Notes under the pieces: generated by a model
Database searches by the model: none
Told to the model about the DNA's origin: nothing
What the model saw: the letters and a program-made list of their open reading frames with translations, nothing else
Made by a program: the position numbers and the translations under genes
Origin: CADEGL01 sp050180485
Lineage (GTDB): Bacteria > Pseudomonadota > Alphaproteobacteria > CADEGL01
Reading direction: 5' to 3'
DNA: 64,000 nt
Assembly: GCA_050180485.1 (NCBI GenBank)
Contig: JBFXED010000016.1
Span: 23,682 to 87,681, forward strand
Shown: positions 40,377 to 48,963 of the stretch, in pieces
Numbering within the stretch: position 1 is the first letter of the stretch
Layout of the letters: each line of letters begins with the position of its first letter

Positions 40377-41588
40377 ATGGCGGATGATATCGCGCTGTTC
40401 GGCCCGGAAATGCTGGCCGATCCCTATTCCATCTATGCGCGGCTGCGCGCGGAGGACCCGGTCCACTGGCACGAAAAGTTCGGCGCCTGGATCCTCACAC
40501 GTTACGACGACGTGGATACAGCGCTGCGCGAGCCGCGCCTGTCCTCGACGCTCACCGACATCATCCGTGCGCCCGAGGACGCCGCGGCGCGGCGCGACAT
40601 GCAGGCGCTCTACACCTTTGTCGCCAACAGCATGGTGTTCGCCGACCCGCCCCATCACACGCGTTTGCGCGCCTTGGTGGCCAAGGCCTTCACCGCGCGG
40701 GCTGTCGAGGCCTTGCGGCCAAGGGTCGATGCGCTGGCCACGGAGTTGTTGGATGCCAAGCGGGCCGCGGGCGGCATGGACGCCGTCTGGGACTTCGCCT
40801 TTCCCTTTCCCATCGCCGTGATTCTGGCGCTTCTGGGCATCCCGACGGAGGATCGGGTGCAGATCAAACGGTGGTGTGACGGCTTCCTGGTGCCGTTCGG
40901 GCGCGCGCCGGATGCATTGTCACGGACGGAACGATGCGCAGCGGGCGCATCGGGCGAGGCCTTGCGCGCCTATGTGGGCGATTTGGTCGAAAATGCCCGC
41001 AAAAATCCCTCGGACGGACTGGTTTCGGCCCTGGTGCGCGCGGCAGAGGGTGGCGACCGGCTGAACGCCGATGAATTGTTCGCGACCATCATCCTGCTGC
41101 TGATCGCGGGACATGAAAATATGACCGCGCTGCTCGGCTGCGCGGTGCTGGAATTCGCGCGCCGCCCCGAGCAATGGAAGCGCCTGGGCGAGGAGCCCGC
41201 GCTGATGGAAAACGCAGTCGAGGAGTTGCTGCGCTACCTTTCCCCCAACCAATTCATCCGCCGCCGGGCGCTCGACGACATGCCCCTTGGCGGCAAGACG
41301 ATCCGGAAAGGCGATCTGGTCTTCTTGATCCTGGCGGCCGCCAACCGCGATCCGGCGCGCTTTCCCGACCCCGACCGGCTGGACATCGCGCGTCCCCATG
41401 CGCGCAACGTGGCGCTCGGCCACGGCTTCCATTTCTGCCTGGGCGGCGCGCTCGCGAAGATGGAGACGGAGATCGCGCTGGCAGCCTTACGCAAGCGCTT
41501 GCCCGTGCTGAAGCTCGGCCCGGAGCCGATCGAATACAACGACAACCACAACGTGCGGTCGCTGAAGGGCCTGAAGCTGGTCTGGTGA
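40377..41588 (+). CDS. Cytochrome P450
   Basis: A 403-residue soluble class I P450. The haem-ligand loop is FHFCLGGALAKME with C354; the ExxR motif lies in the K helix (ENAVEELLRYL), and ANRDPARFPDPDRLDI precedes the haem loop. In the I helix the oxygen-activating site reads AGHENM (A244-N248), so the usual Thr is Asn, as in the cineole hydroxylase P450cin. ATG 40377 follows GCGGAGACAGCC; the upstream TTG reading is unlikely. No ferredoxin partner is adjacent. It ends one base before the convergent ThDP enzyme gene. Substrate unknown. Confidence 0.92.
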   Translation: MADDIALFGPEMLADPYSIYARLRAEDPVHWHEKFGAWILTRYDDVDTALREPRLSSTLTDIIRAPEDAAARRDMQALYTFVANSMVFADPPHHTRLRALVAKAFTARAVEALRPRVDALATELLDAKRAAGGMDAVWDFAFPFPIAVILALLGIPTEDRVQIKRWCDGFLVPFGRAPDALSRTERCAAGASGEALRAYVGDLVENARKNPSDGLVSALVRAAEGGDRLNADELFATIILLLIAGHENMTALLGCAVLEFARRPEQWKRLGEEPALMENAVEELLRYLSPNQFIRRRALDDMPLGGKTIRKGDLVFLILAAANRDPARFPDPDRLDIARPHARNVALGHGFHFCLGGALAKMETEIALAALRKRLPVLKLGPEPIEYNDNHNVRSLKGLKLVW

Positions 41589-41589
41589 C

Positions 41590-43269
41590 CTACTTCTGCT
41601 TGGCCAAGGCCGCTTCGCGCATCTTGGTCAGCGTCGTGCGCGTGGTGATCACGTCCGGGTCCATGCGTAGCTCGATCACCGCGGGCTTGCCCGATGCCAG
41701 CGCGCGCTCGAAGGCCGGCGCGAACTCCGCCGTGCGGGAAACTGCCTCGCCGTGGGCACCGTAGGCCTTGGCCAGCGCCACGAAGTCCGGATTGGTCAGC
41801 GCCGTCGCCACCTGGCGGCCCGGATGGTCGCGCTCCTGGTGCATGCGGATCGTCCCGTACATGCCGTTGTTGAAGACCAGGAAGATGGCGTTCGCGCCGT
41901 GCTTCACGGCGGTGGCCAGTTCCTGCCCGTTCATCATGAACCCGCCGTCGCCCGAGAAGCCGACCACGACCCGCTCGGGGTGGACCAGCTTGGCCGCGAT
42001 GGCCGCCGGCGCGCCGTGCCCCATGGCGCCGCATTGCGGACCGAGCTGGGTGCGCGGCTGCTTCCACTGCAGGAAGCGCATGGGCCAGCCCGAGAAATTG
42101 CCGGCATCGAGCGTGATGATGGCATCCTTGGGCAGCTTGTCGCGCAGCCACAGCATGCAGGCGCCGAGATCGAGGTCGCCGCTGTAGGGCGCGGGCGTCA
42201 ACTGCGCCTCATAATCTTTGCGCGCCTCCTCCCGCCACGCTTTCCATGCGGCCGAAGCGACAGGCTTCATCGCGGCGGCCGTGGCTGCGAACTCGTTGAG
42301 GCCCGACTGGATGGCCAGCGTCGGCTGATAGACGCTGCCCAGCACGTCGCTGTCCGGATGGACGTGGATCATCACCTGCTTGGGCTTGGGCAGATCGATC
42401 AGCGTGTAGCGCTGGGTCGCGATCTCGTCGAGGCGCGAGCCGACGACCAGGAGCAGGTCGCTTTCCTTCACGCGCTTGAGCAACGGCGGATTGGGCGCGG
42501 TGGAAAGATCGCCCGCGAAGCACTTGTGCGTGTTGTCGAACACGTCCTGGCGGCGGAACGAGCAGGCCACCGGAATGTCGTTGGCTTCCGCGAACTTCAC
42601 CAGGTCGGCACCGCCCTGGAGCGACCAGACGCCGCCGCCCACGATCATCACCGGCTTCTTCGCCACGGCCAAAAGCTTTTGCATCTTGGCCAGATCGTCC
42701 GCGCCCGCGTGCGGCTGGATCACCGCGTAGGGCGCCACATCCTCGACCGCCACCTGGTCCTTCTGCATGTCCTCCGGCAAGGCCAGCACGACCGGACCGG
42801 GCCGGCCGGAGGCCGCCGTCTTGAAGGCGCGGCTGACGAATTCCGGAATGCGCTCGGCATGGTCGATCTGCGCCACCCATTTGGACAGCGGGCCGAACAT
42901 GCGGCGATAGTCGACCTCCTGGAACGCCTCGCGCTCGAAATGGTCGCGGTCGATCTGGCCCACGAACATGACCACGGGCGTCGAATCCTGCTTCGCCGTG
43001 TGAATGCCGATGCTGGCGTGGCAGGCGCCCGGGCCGCGCGTGACCATGACGACGCCCGGCTTGCCGGTCAGCTTGCCGTAGGCCTCGGCCATGTGCGACG
43101 CGCCCGATTCGTGGCGGCAAGTGATGACCTTGATCTCGTCGCGCACGTCATAGAGCGAATCGAGCACCTCGAGATAGCTTTCGCCCGCCACGCAGAAGAC
43201 CGTGTCGACCTTCTGGCTGCGCAGCGCGTCAACGAGGATGCGGCCGCCGGTGCGGGAGTTCTTCGCCAT
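41590..43269 (-). CDS. Thiamine-diphosphate-dependent enzyme (acetolactate synthase-like)
   Basis: A 559-residue three-domain ThDP enzyme. The activating Glu lies in ITCRHESGASHMAEAYG, the FAD/ADP-like central domain in residues ~190-330 (PVMIVGGGVWSLQGGADL), and the ThDP-Mg motif in GFSGDGGFMMNGQELATAVKHGANAIFLVFNN. It resembles acetolactate synthase large subunits but has no regulatory subunit nearby and is more likely a catabolic 2-oxo acid or 2-hydroxyacyl-CoA lyase-type enzyme. It is downstream of CaiB-like and crotonase genes, 57 bases after the former. An oxalyl-CoA decarboxylase assignment was considered but motifs do not fit. Confidence 0.82.
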   Translation of the reverse strand: MAKNSRTGGRILVDALRSQKVDTVFCVAGESYLEVLDSLYDVRDEIKVITCRHESGASHMAEAYGKLTGKPGVVMVTRGPGACHASIGIHTAKQDSTPVVMFVGQIDRDHFEREAFQEVDYRRMFGPLSKWVAQIDHAERIPEFVSRAFKTAASGRPGPVVLALPEDMQKDQVAVEDVAPYAVIQPHAGADDLAKMQKLLAVAKKPVMIVGGGVWSLQGGADLVKFAEANDIPVACSFRRQDVFDNTHKCFAGDLSTAPNPPLLKRVKESDLLLVVGSRLDEIATQRYTLIDLPKPKQVMIHVHPDSDVLGSVYQPTLAIQSGLNEFAATAAAMKPVASAAWKAWREEARKDYEAQLTPAPYSGDLDLGACMLWLRDKLPKDAIITLDAGNFSGWPMRFLQWKQPRTQLGPQCGAMGHGAPAAIAAKLVHPERVVVGFSGDGGFMMNGQELATAVKHGANAIFLVFNNGMYGTIRMHQERDHPGRQVATALTNPDFVALAKAYGAHGEAVSRTAEFAPAFERALASGKPAVIELRMDPDVITTRTTLTKMREAALAKQK

Positions 43270-43326
43270 GATCGGGGTTCCTGCTGCTGAAAGTCGCGGG
43301 CAATAAAGGACGCGGGCCGGGGCCTG

Positions 43327-44529
43327 TCAACTCACGCAGAGCACGGCGCCGCATGCGGCCAGCGCATCGATCTCGGCGTTCGTATATCCGGCCTCGGCCA
43401 GGATCTCGCGCGTGTGTTCGCCCAGGCGCGGCGCGCCCCGGCGGATCGTGGGCGGCGTGGCCGACAGCTTGACCGGAGGCCCGAGCGTCTTCACCGCGCC
43501 GAGCGTGCTGTGATGCGTCTCGGCCACCATGCCGCGCGCCTGGACTTGCGGATCGGCGTGCATCTGCAGCACGTCGAGGATCGGGCCGGCGGGCAGACCC
43601 GCCGCATCAAAGGTGGCCAGCCATTCGGACGAGCTGCGCGTCTTGAAGTAAGGCGTCAGTGCCTCCTCCAGCGCCAGGCGGTTGACCATGCGCGTCGGAT
43701 TGTCGGCGAAGCGCGGATCGTCCTTGAGATGCGGCGCGCCGAGAAGCTCCACGAGCCGCAGCCAGTTCTTCTGGTTGGCCGCGCCGATCGTGACCCAGCC
43801 ATCCGATGTGGCGAAGGCCTGATAGGGCGCCGACAACGGGTGCGCCGAGCCCATCGGCCCCGGCGCCACGCCGGTCGCCAGCGCGATGGCCGACTGCCAA
43901 TAGGTGTGAATGATGCCGGCCTCGAACAGCGAGGAGTCCACCATCTGCCCCTCGCCCGTGCGCAGACGATGGATATAGGCCGCCAGCACGCCCATGGCGG
44001 AGAGGATGCCCGCCGTGATGTCGGTCATGGGCGCGCCCACCTTCACGGGCGGACGCCCCGGCCCCTCGCCCGTGATGCTCATCAGGCCACTCATGCCCTG
44101 GGCCACCAGATCGAAGCCGCCGCGCTCGGCATAAGGTCCCGTGCGGCCATAGCCGCTGACCGCGCAATAGATGAGGCCGGGATTCTCGCGCCGCAGTTCC
44201 TCGTAGCCCAGGCCCCAGCGCTCCATGGCGCCCTTGCGCTGGTTCTCGATCACCACGTCGGCGCGAACCATCAGGCGCTTCAGCGCCGCGCGGCCGCCCT
44301 CGCTCTTCAAGTCCACCGCGATGCCGCGCTTGTTGCGGTTCATCATCAAGAAGGCGGCGGATTCGTCGCCGATCTTCGGCGGCGCGAAGCGGCGCGTGTC
44401 GTCGCCGTTGGGCAGACGCTCCACCTTCACCACGTCCGCGCCCATGTCGGCCAGCATCAGGCCGCAAGTGGGACCGGCCATGATGTGGCTCAGCTCGACG
44501 ACCTTTATTCCTTGAAGCGCACCGGCCAT
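43327..44529 (-). CDS. CaiB/BaiF family CoA transferase
   Basis: A 400-residue family III CoA transferase: LQGIKVVELSHIMAGPTCGLMLADMGADVVKVE at the N terminus, NRNKRGIAVDLKSEGG, GYGRTGPYAERGGFDLVAQGMSG and RFADNPTRMVNR. The catalytic Asp of this family is expected at the GGFDLVAQG block. It moves CoA between carboxylic acids. ATG 44529 lies 2 bases past the crotonase stop, so both are co-transcribed; the long open frame continuing upstream is a different frame over the crotonase. With the crotonase and ThDP enzyme it suggests degradation of a carboxylic acid through a CoA thioester. Confidence 0.88.
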   Translation of the reverse strand: MAGALQGIKVVELSHIMAGPTCGLMLADMGADVVKVERLPNGDDTRRFAPPKIGDESAAFLMMNRNKRGIAVDLKSEGGRAALKRLMVRADVVIENQRKGAMERWGLGYEELRRENPGLIYCAVSGYGRTGPYAERGGFDLVAQGMSGLMSITGEGPGRPPVKVGAPMTDITAGILSAMGVLAAYIHRLRTGEGQMVDSSLFEAGIIHTYWQSAIALATGVAPGPMGSAHPLSAPYQAFATSDGWVTIGAANQKNWLRLVELLGAPHLKDDPRFADNPTRMVNRLALEEALTPYFKTRSSSEWLATFDAAGLPAGPILDVLQMHADPQVQARGMVAETHHSTLGAVKTLGPPVKLSATPPTIRRGAPRLGEHTREILAEAGYTNAEIDALAACGAVLCVS

Positions 44530-44531
44530 CG

Positions 44532-45311
44532 TCAGCGCCCCTTGAAGCGCGGTTTCTCCTTGGCGAGAAACGCGCGCACCCCTTCGCGGTAATCCTCGGT
44601 ACCGAAGGCGGCGAAGCCCTCGGCCTGCTCCTGCGCGGACAGGGGCGTGGCGTCGCCCAGCCGGCGCGCGAACTTCTTGTGCCAGCGGTTCACCAGCGGT
44701 GCGCCGTCGGCGATGCGCCGCGCCGCCACCTGTCCCTCCGCCGCAACCTGGTCGTCGGCGACCACGCGATTGACCAAACCCTTCTGCAACGCCTCGTCCG
44801 CGCCGAAGACGCGGCCTTCGAACAGAATCTCCAACGCCACGGCGCGGCCGACCAGGCCGATCAGCGCCTCCATCTCCGGATAGGCCATCACGACGCCGAT
44901 CCGGTTGATCGGCACGCCGAATCGGCTGGACGCGCCGCAGATGCGCAGGTCGCACATGGCGGCCAGTTCCAGCCCGCCGCCGACGCAGATGCCATGGATC
45001 ACGGCCAAAGTTGGATGGGGACAGGCGCCGATGGCGCCCATGGCGCCGTGCATCAGCCCGCCATAGGACGTGGCCTGGGCCACGTCGGCGCGCTCGGTGC
45101 CGAACTCCGCGATGTCCGCGCCGGGGCTGAACGCCTTGCCGCCCGCGCCAGTCAGCACGACGCAGCGCACGGCTTCGTCGCGCCCGAGTTCGCGGAAGGC
45201 CGCGCCCACGCCCTGCCACATGGCCTTGTTGAGCGCGTTCAGCTTGTCGGGCCGGTTGAGGGTGACGGTGGCCACACCGTCCGCCCGTGAGACCTGCACC
45301 AGTTCGGTCAT
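44532..45311 (-). CDS. Enoyl-CoA hydratase/isomerase (crotonase) family protein
   Basis: A 259-residue crotonase: VATVTLNRPDKLNALNKAMW, SPGADIAEFG (oxyanion-hole loop) and ICVGGGLELAAMCDLRICGASSRFG (second oxyanion element), then GLVNRVV. The Glu positions that mark true hydratases are not obvious, so isomerase or other acyl-CoA chemistry is possible. GGGGAGG precedes ATG 45311 and it heads the crotonase-CoA transferase-ThDP operon, with the promoter probably in 45312-45413 shared with the divergent polyketide synthase. Confidence 0.88.
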   Translation of the reverse strand: MTELVQVSRADGVATVTLNRPDKLNALNKAMWQGVGAAFRELGRDEAVRCVVLTGAGGKAFSPGADIAEFGTERADVAQATSYGGLMHGAMGAIGACPHPTLAVIHGICVGGGLELAAMCDLRICGASSRFGVPINRIGVVMAYPEMEALIGLVGRAVALEILFEGRVFGADEALQKGLVNRVVADDQVAAEGQVAARRIADGAPLVNRWHKKFARRLGDATPLSAQEQAEGFAAFGTEDYREGVRAFLAKEKPRFKGR

Positions 45312-45413
45312 GAGATGCCTCCCCGCCGCGCGACGTTACCAAGCAGTTACAGACCGTGCATCTATCGCGATTCCCGGCTGGCGCATCCGCGCCGAAACCC
45401 CTACCTAGAAAGC

Positions 45414-46475
45414 GTGCACCGCTCGTCCCTCTCCCCTGTCCGCCTGACGGCCCTGGCCACGGCCTCGCCGCCCCATGTCCTGCGACAGACGGACGTGGCG
45501 CAATTCGCCCGCGCGCTGTTCGGCGACAAGCGCGGGGCGGAGATCGAGCGCCTGCTGCCTGCCTTCGAGAACGCCGGAATCGAACAGCGCCATTCTTGCG
45601 TGCCGTTGGAATGGTATGGAGAGCCGCACGGCTGGGCTGAAAAGAACCGGCTTTACATCGAGCACGCGGCCAAGCTGGCCGAGGAGGCCGTGGAGAAATG
45701 CCTGGGCCATACCGGCATGGGCGTGGACGATATCGACGCGATCGTGACCGTCTCCAGCTCCGGCATCGCCACGCCGAGCCTGGACGCGCTGTTGACGGAG
45801 CGCATGGGCTTTCGCCGCGACGTGCAGCGCCTACCGATCTTCGGCCTGGGTTGCGCGGGCGGTGTGCTGGGGCTTTCGCGCGGCGCGGCGATGGCGCACG
45901 CGCTTCCTGGCGCGAACGTGATGGTCGTGGTGGTCGAACTGTGCGGCCTGACCTTCCGCAGCGCGGACGACGACAAGAGCAACATCATCGCCACCGCCCT
46001 GTTCGGCGATGGCGCCGCCGCCGCGCTGCTGACTCATCGGAGCGAAGGGCTGCGCCTGGCCGCCTGGGGCGAACATACCTGGCCCGATTCGCTCGATGTC
46101 ATGGGCTGGCGCATCGAGGATGACGGGTTCGGCGTTCTCTTCTCGCGCGACATCCCCAACCTGGTCCGCACCGATCTGCGCGCGGCGGCCGAGCGGTTCC
46201 TGAGCCGCGAGGGCCTGACCCTCGACGATCTGGCGGGCACGGTATGCCATCCCGGCGGCGCCAAGGTGCTGGATGCGCTGGAAACCGCCTTCGGTCTGGC
46301 GCCCGGTAGCATGGAAGACGCGCGGGCCGTGCTGCGCGAACACGGCAACATGTCGGCGGTCACGGTCCTGTTCGTGCTGAAGCGGATGCTGGCCCGGGAG
46401 ATGCGTGGGCGGCATCTGATGTCGGCGCTGGGTCCGGGCTTCACCGCGGCATTCCTTCTACTCGACGATACATGA
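45414..46475 (+). CDS. Type III polyketide synthase (chalcone synthase-like)
   Basis: A 353-residue ketosynthase of the chalcone/stilbene synthase superfamily with a complete triad: C147 (GLGCAGGVLGLSRG), H279 (CHPGGAKVL) and N312 (HGNMSAVTVLFVL). TALATASPPHVLRQ opens the protein and GPGFTAAFLLL closes it. Bacterial members extend fatty acyl or other starters to alkylresorcinols or alkylpyrones. GTG 45414 is chosen because upstream residues are not conserved. The stop overlaps the ATG of an ICMT-like methyltransferase, the usual partner that methylates the polyketide, as in BpsA-BpsB and SrsA-SrsB. Confidence 0.92.
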   Translation: MHRSSLSPVRLTALATASPPHVLRQTDVAQFARALFGDKRGAEIERLLPAFENAGIEQRHSCVPLEWYGEPHGWAEKNRLYIEHAAKLAEEAVEKCLGHTGMGVDDIDAIVTVSSSGIATPSLDALLTERMGFRRDVQRLPIFGLGCAGGVLGLSRGAAMAHALPGANVMVVVVELCGLTFRSADDDKSNIIATALFGDGAAAALLTHRSEGLRLAAWGEHTWPDSLDVMGWRIEDDGFGVLFSRDIPNLVRTDLRAAAERFLSREGLTLDDLAGTVCHPGGAKVLDALETAFGLAPGSMEDARAVLREHGNMSAVTVLFVLKRMLAREMRGRHLMSALGPGFTAAFLLLDDT

Positions 46476-46960
46476 GCCCGGTCGCGATCGCGGTCGCGCT
46501 GGTCGCCGCGGAGCGGCTGATCGAGCTGGCGATCGCGCGGCGCAATACGCGGCGTCTTTTGGCCGCGGGCGCGGTCGAGCACGGCACGCGGCACTATCCC
46601 TTGCTGGTCGGCCTACATGCCGCGTGGCTGGCGACGCTTCTCGTCTGGGTGCCGGAGAACGCGCCCATTCGCTGGTCGTTTCTCGCCCCGTTCATCATGC
46701 TGCAATTCGGCCGTGCTTGGGTGATCTGGAGCCTGGGGCCCTATTGGACCACACGGATCATCGTTCCGCCCGGCGCGCCCACAATCCGCCGCGGTCCCTA
46801 CCGTTGGCTGCGGCACCCCAACTACATCATCGTCATGGCCGAGATCGCCCTGCTGCCGCTGGCCTTCGGTGCGTGGGACGTAGCTTTGCTCTTTTCCGTG
46901 GCCAACGGGCTTCTGCTGTCGTATCGCATCGCCAGCGAGGAGGCCGCGCGCGGACAATGA
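46472..46960 (+). CDS. ICMT-like membrane methyltransferase, polyketide partner
   Basis: A 162-residue membrane protein with the isoprenylcysteine carboxyl methyltransferase fold: LIELAIARRNTRRLLAAGA at the N terminus, LGPYWTTRIIVPPGAP in the middle, and the SAM-binding RRGPYRWLRHPNYIIVMAEI with the RHPNY core. In type III PKS operons such proteins O-methylate the alkylpyrone or alkylresorcinol product. ATGA overlaps join it to the genes before and behind. Confidence 0.88.
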   Translation: MSPVAIAVALVAAERLIELAIARRNTRRLLAAGAVEHGTRHYPLLVGLHAAWLATLLVWVPENAPIRWSFLAPFIMLQFGRAWVIWSLGPYWTTRIIVPPGAPTIRRGPYRWLRHPNYIIVMAEIALLPLAFGAWDVALLFSVANGLLLSYRIASEEAARGQ

Positions 46961-47295
46961 CCGAATTTCTGCCACGCCTGCGGGATGCGCTAGCCGAACT
47001 GGCGGCCGAGCGGCGGACGGAAACCTATAAGGATTTGGCCGTGCGCGTCCGAGTGCTGCCGCCCCACACCATCCACAAGCTGACCTTGGCATTGGAAGCG
47101 TTGATCCGTGAGGACGCCGCCGCGGGCCGCCCCTTGCTGGCGGCGCTGGTCATCAGCCGTGCGCCCGCCGGATTGCCCGGACGCGGCTTTTTCCTGCTGG
47201 CGGAAGAGCTCGGTCTTTACGCGGGCTCCCCTGACGGACCCGATGCCCGCGCCTTCCATGACGCCGAATTGGCCCGTATCTTCGCCACGAAATAG
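46957..47295 (+). CDS. Small protein of unknown function, third gene of the type III PKS operon
   Basis: A 112-residue soluble protein. I do not recognise a named family. Residues ~20-55 (TETYKDLAVRVRVLPPHTIHKL, then ALEALIREDAA) look helical, like a small winged-helix, followed by a hydrophobic strand (LLAALVISRA) and a Gly-rich loop (GLPGRGFFLLAEELGLY). It has no Cys and no signal peptide. Its ATG overlaps the methyltransferase stop (ATGA), so it should be co-translated with the polyketide genes and may regulate or assist them. Confidence 0.72.
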   Translation: MTEFLPRLRDALAELAAERRTETYKDLAVRVRVLPPHTIHKLTLALEALIREDAAAGRPLLAALVISRAPAGLPGRGFFLLAEELGLYAGSPDGPDARAFHDAELARIFATK

Positions 47296-47347
47296 CGGAT
47301 AATTTTTGTCTTCCGAAATGGATCGGATCATCAGGGGGCAATTCGGA

Positions 47348-47737
47348 ATGCGCGGATTCAAGGCCATTCCCATCGCGATGGCATTGATGCTCGCCAGCGC
47401 CGGATCGGCTTTTCCGCAATCCGCCCCTCTCGCCGGAGTCCTGCAAGCGAGAAGCCCGACGGAGCTTGCCCAGAAATTCTGTGCCGCAGACCGCAACACC
47501 GAACTCGTCGTCGTGCTTCCGGCGTCGATGTTCGTCGATAGCCAAGAGCTGTCTTGCGACAACGGCATCTACAAGCTTTACCGGATCGCCAAGGCCGACG
47601 ACCCAGACGACTTCGTCTACTTCTTGGACCCGCCGCTGCATTCGAAGACCGTCAGCCTGGGGTGCGATGGAAAGGCAGGCAAATCGATGAAGACCGTCGC
47701 GATCAACTGCCGTCCCTGCCCGCCGCTCATCAAGTAA
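47348..47737 (+). CDS. Small exported cysteine-containing protein of unknown function
   Basis: A 129-residue protein with a signal peptide (IPIAMALMLASAGSAFPQ). The mature part has five cysteines (KFCAAD, LSCDNG, LGCDGK, INCRPC), suggesting disulfides in the periplasm. No recognised domain. ATG 47348 has GGGGG nine bases before it; ATG 47318 is an alternative that would bury the signal peptide. It stands between the polyketide operon and the transporter genes, with no clear link to either. Confidence 0.65.
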   Translation: MRGFKAIPIAMALMLASAGSAFPQSAPLAGVLQARSPTELAQKFCAADRNTELVVVLPASMFVDSQELSCDNGIYKLYRIAKADDPDDFVYFLDPPLHSKTVSLGCDGKAGKSMKTVAINCRPCPPLIK

Positions 47738-47770
47738 CCGAAATTTGCGCGGCCCACTCGGGGGAAACTA

Positions 47771-48919
47771 ATGTCCAAGTTCGATTCCAACCGGCGCGAC
47801 GTCTTGAAGTTCGCAGCCCTGGGCGCCGCCACCGGTCTGGCGTCCGCGCTTCTGCCAGCCCGTTCGGCATTCGCCGGCGATCTGACGGTCGGCTTCGTCT
47901 ATATCGGCCCGCGCCTGGATTGGGGTTGGAACCAGTCGCACGCGGAGGCCGGCGCGGCGCTGGGCCGCCTGCCGGGTGTGAAGATGATCGAAGCCGGCTA
48001 TCTGCCCGAGAGCACCGATTACGGCAGCGGCAAGGAGAACGCCGAAACCTTGGCCTATGTCGCGGCCATGGAGAAGCTGATCGCCGACGGCGCCGGGCTG
48101 ATCTTTTCAACCTCGTTCGACGAAGATCCGTTCCTGGCAAGAGTGGCCAAGAAGCATCCCAAGGTCACGTTCCGGCAGGCCTCGCTGCTCGGCAACAACG
48201 CCATGCCGAAGAACGTCGGCGGCCAGAACGCGCTGATCAACCAGGGCCACTATGTGAACGGCGTCGCCGCGGGAATGTGCACGACGACGAACAAGCTTGG
48301 CTTCGTGGCCGGGAAGCCGTTCGGCGCCGTGCTGATCAACGTGAACTCGTTCCTTCTGGGCGCCCGCACGACCAACCCCAAAGCGACCGTGACGGTCCAG
48401 TTCACCGGCGAATGGGAAGACGAAGTCCACGACGCCGCGGCGGCCAATGCGCTGGTCGATGCGGGGTGCGACGTCATCACCTGCCACCTGGACGCGCCGG
48501 AGGTCGTCATCAAGACAGCCGAAGCGCGCGGCGTCAAAACCTGCGGCCATGCCTTCAACCAGGCGCCGCTGGCGCCCAAGGGCTACATCACGGGCGCCGA
48601 TTATGACTGGGACGGCATGTTTGCCGGATTCGTTAAAACGGTGCAGAAAGGCGGCACCCTGCCGCCCTTCGTGACAGGCGGTTACGACAAGGGCTATGTC
48701 CAGTCGAGCCCGTTCGGCGCAGGTGCGAACGAGAAGGCCATCAACGCCGCCAAGGCCGCTATCCAGAAAATGAAGAAGAACGAGCCGATCTTCGTCGGGC
48801 CGATCAAGGACAACACGGGCAAACAAGTGCTGGCGGCGGGAAAGACCTACGGGCCCTACGCCAAGGAGCTTCTGACCACCAACTATCTGATTGAAGGCGT
48901 CGTCGGCTCGTTGACCTGA
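47771..48919 (+). CDS. BMP-family (Bmp/PnrA-like) ABC substrate-binding protein, Tat-type signal
   Basis: A 382-residue periplasmic binding protein. The leader SNRRDVLKFAALGAATGLAS carries a twin-arginine motif. VGFVYIGPRLDWGWNQSHAEAGAALG begins the BMP/PnrA fold, whose members bind purine nucleosides, riboflavin or related ligands; FSTSFDEDPFL and the later GADYDWDGMF are in family positions. No BMP-type ATPase or permeases follow; the next genes are a polyamine-type importer with its own binding protein. It may serve that importer or permeases elsewhere. Confidence 0.87.
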   Translation: MSKFDSNRRDVLKFAALGAATGLASALLPARSAFAGDLTVGFVYIGPRLDWGWNQSHAEAGAALGRLPGVKMIEAGYLPESTDYGSGKENAETLAYVAAMEKLIADGAGLIFSTSFDEDPFLARVAKKHPKVTFRQASLLGNNAMPKNVGGQNALINQGHYVNGVAAGMCTTTNKLGFVAGKPFGAVLINVNSFLLGARTTNPKATVTVQFTGEWEDEVHDAAAANALVDAGCDVITCHLDAPEVVIKTAEARGVKTCGHAFNQAPLAPKGYITGADYDWDGMFAGFVKTVQKGGTLPPFVTGGYDKGYVQSSPFGAGANEKAINAAKAAIQKMKKNEPIFVGPIKDNTGKQVLAAGKTYGPYAKELLTTNYLIEGVVGSLT

Positions 48920-48963
48920 CCGGGCACGATCCGACTTGCCGATCGCGAGGGGGAGTCTGAACC

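Noticed and set aside
41590..44529. Oxalate degradation (oxalyl-CoA decarboxylase plus formyl-CoA transferase)
   Set aside because: The ThDP enzyme and CoA transferase lie together, but the ThDP protein's N-terminal and central blocks do not resemble oxalyl-CoA decarboxylase as I know it.
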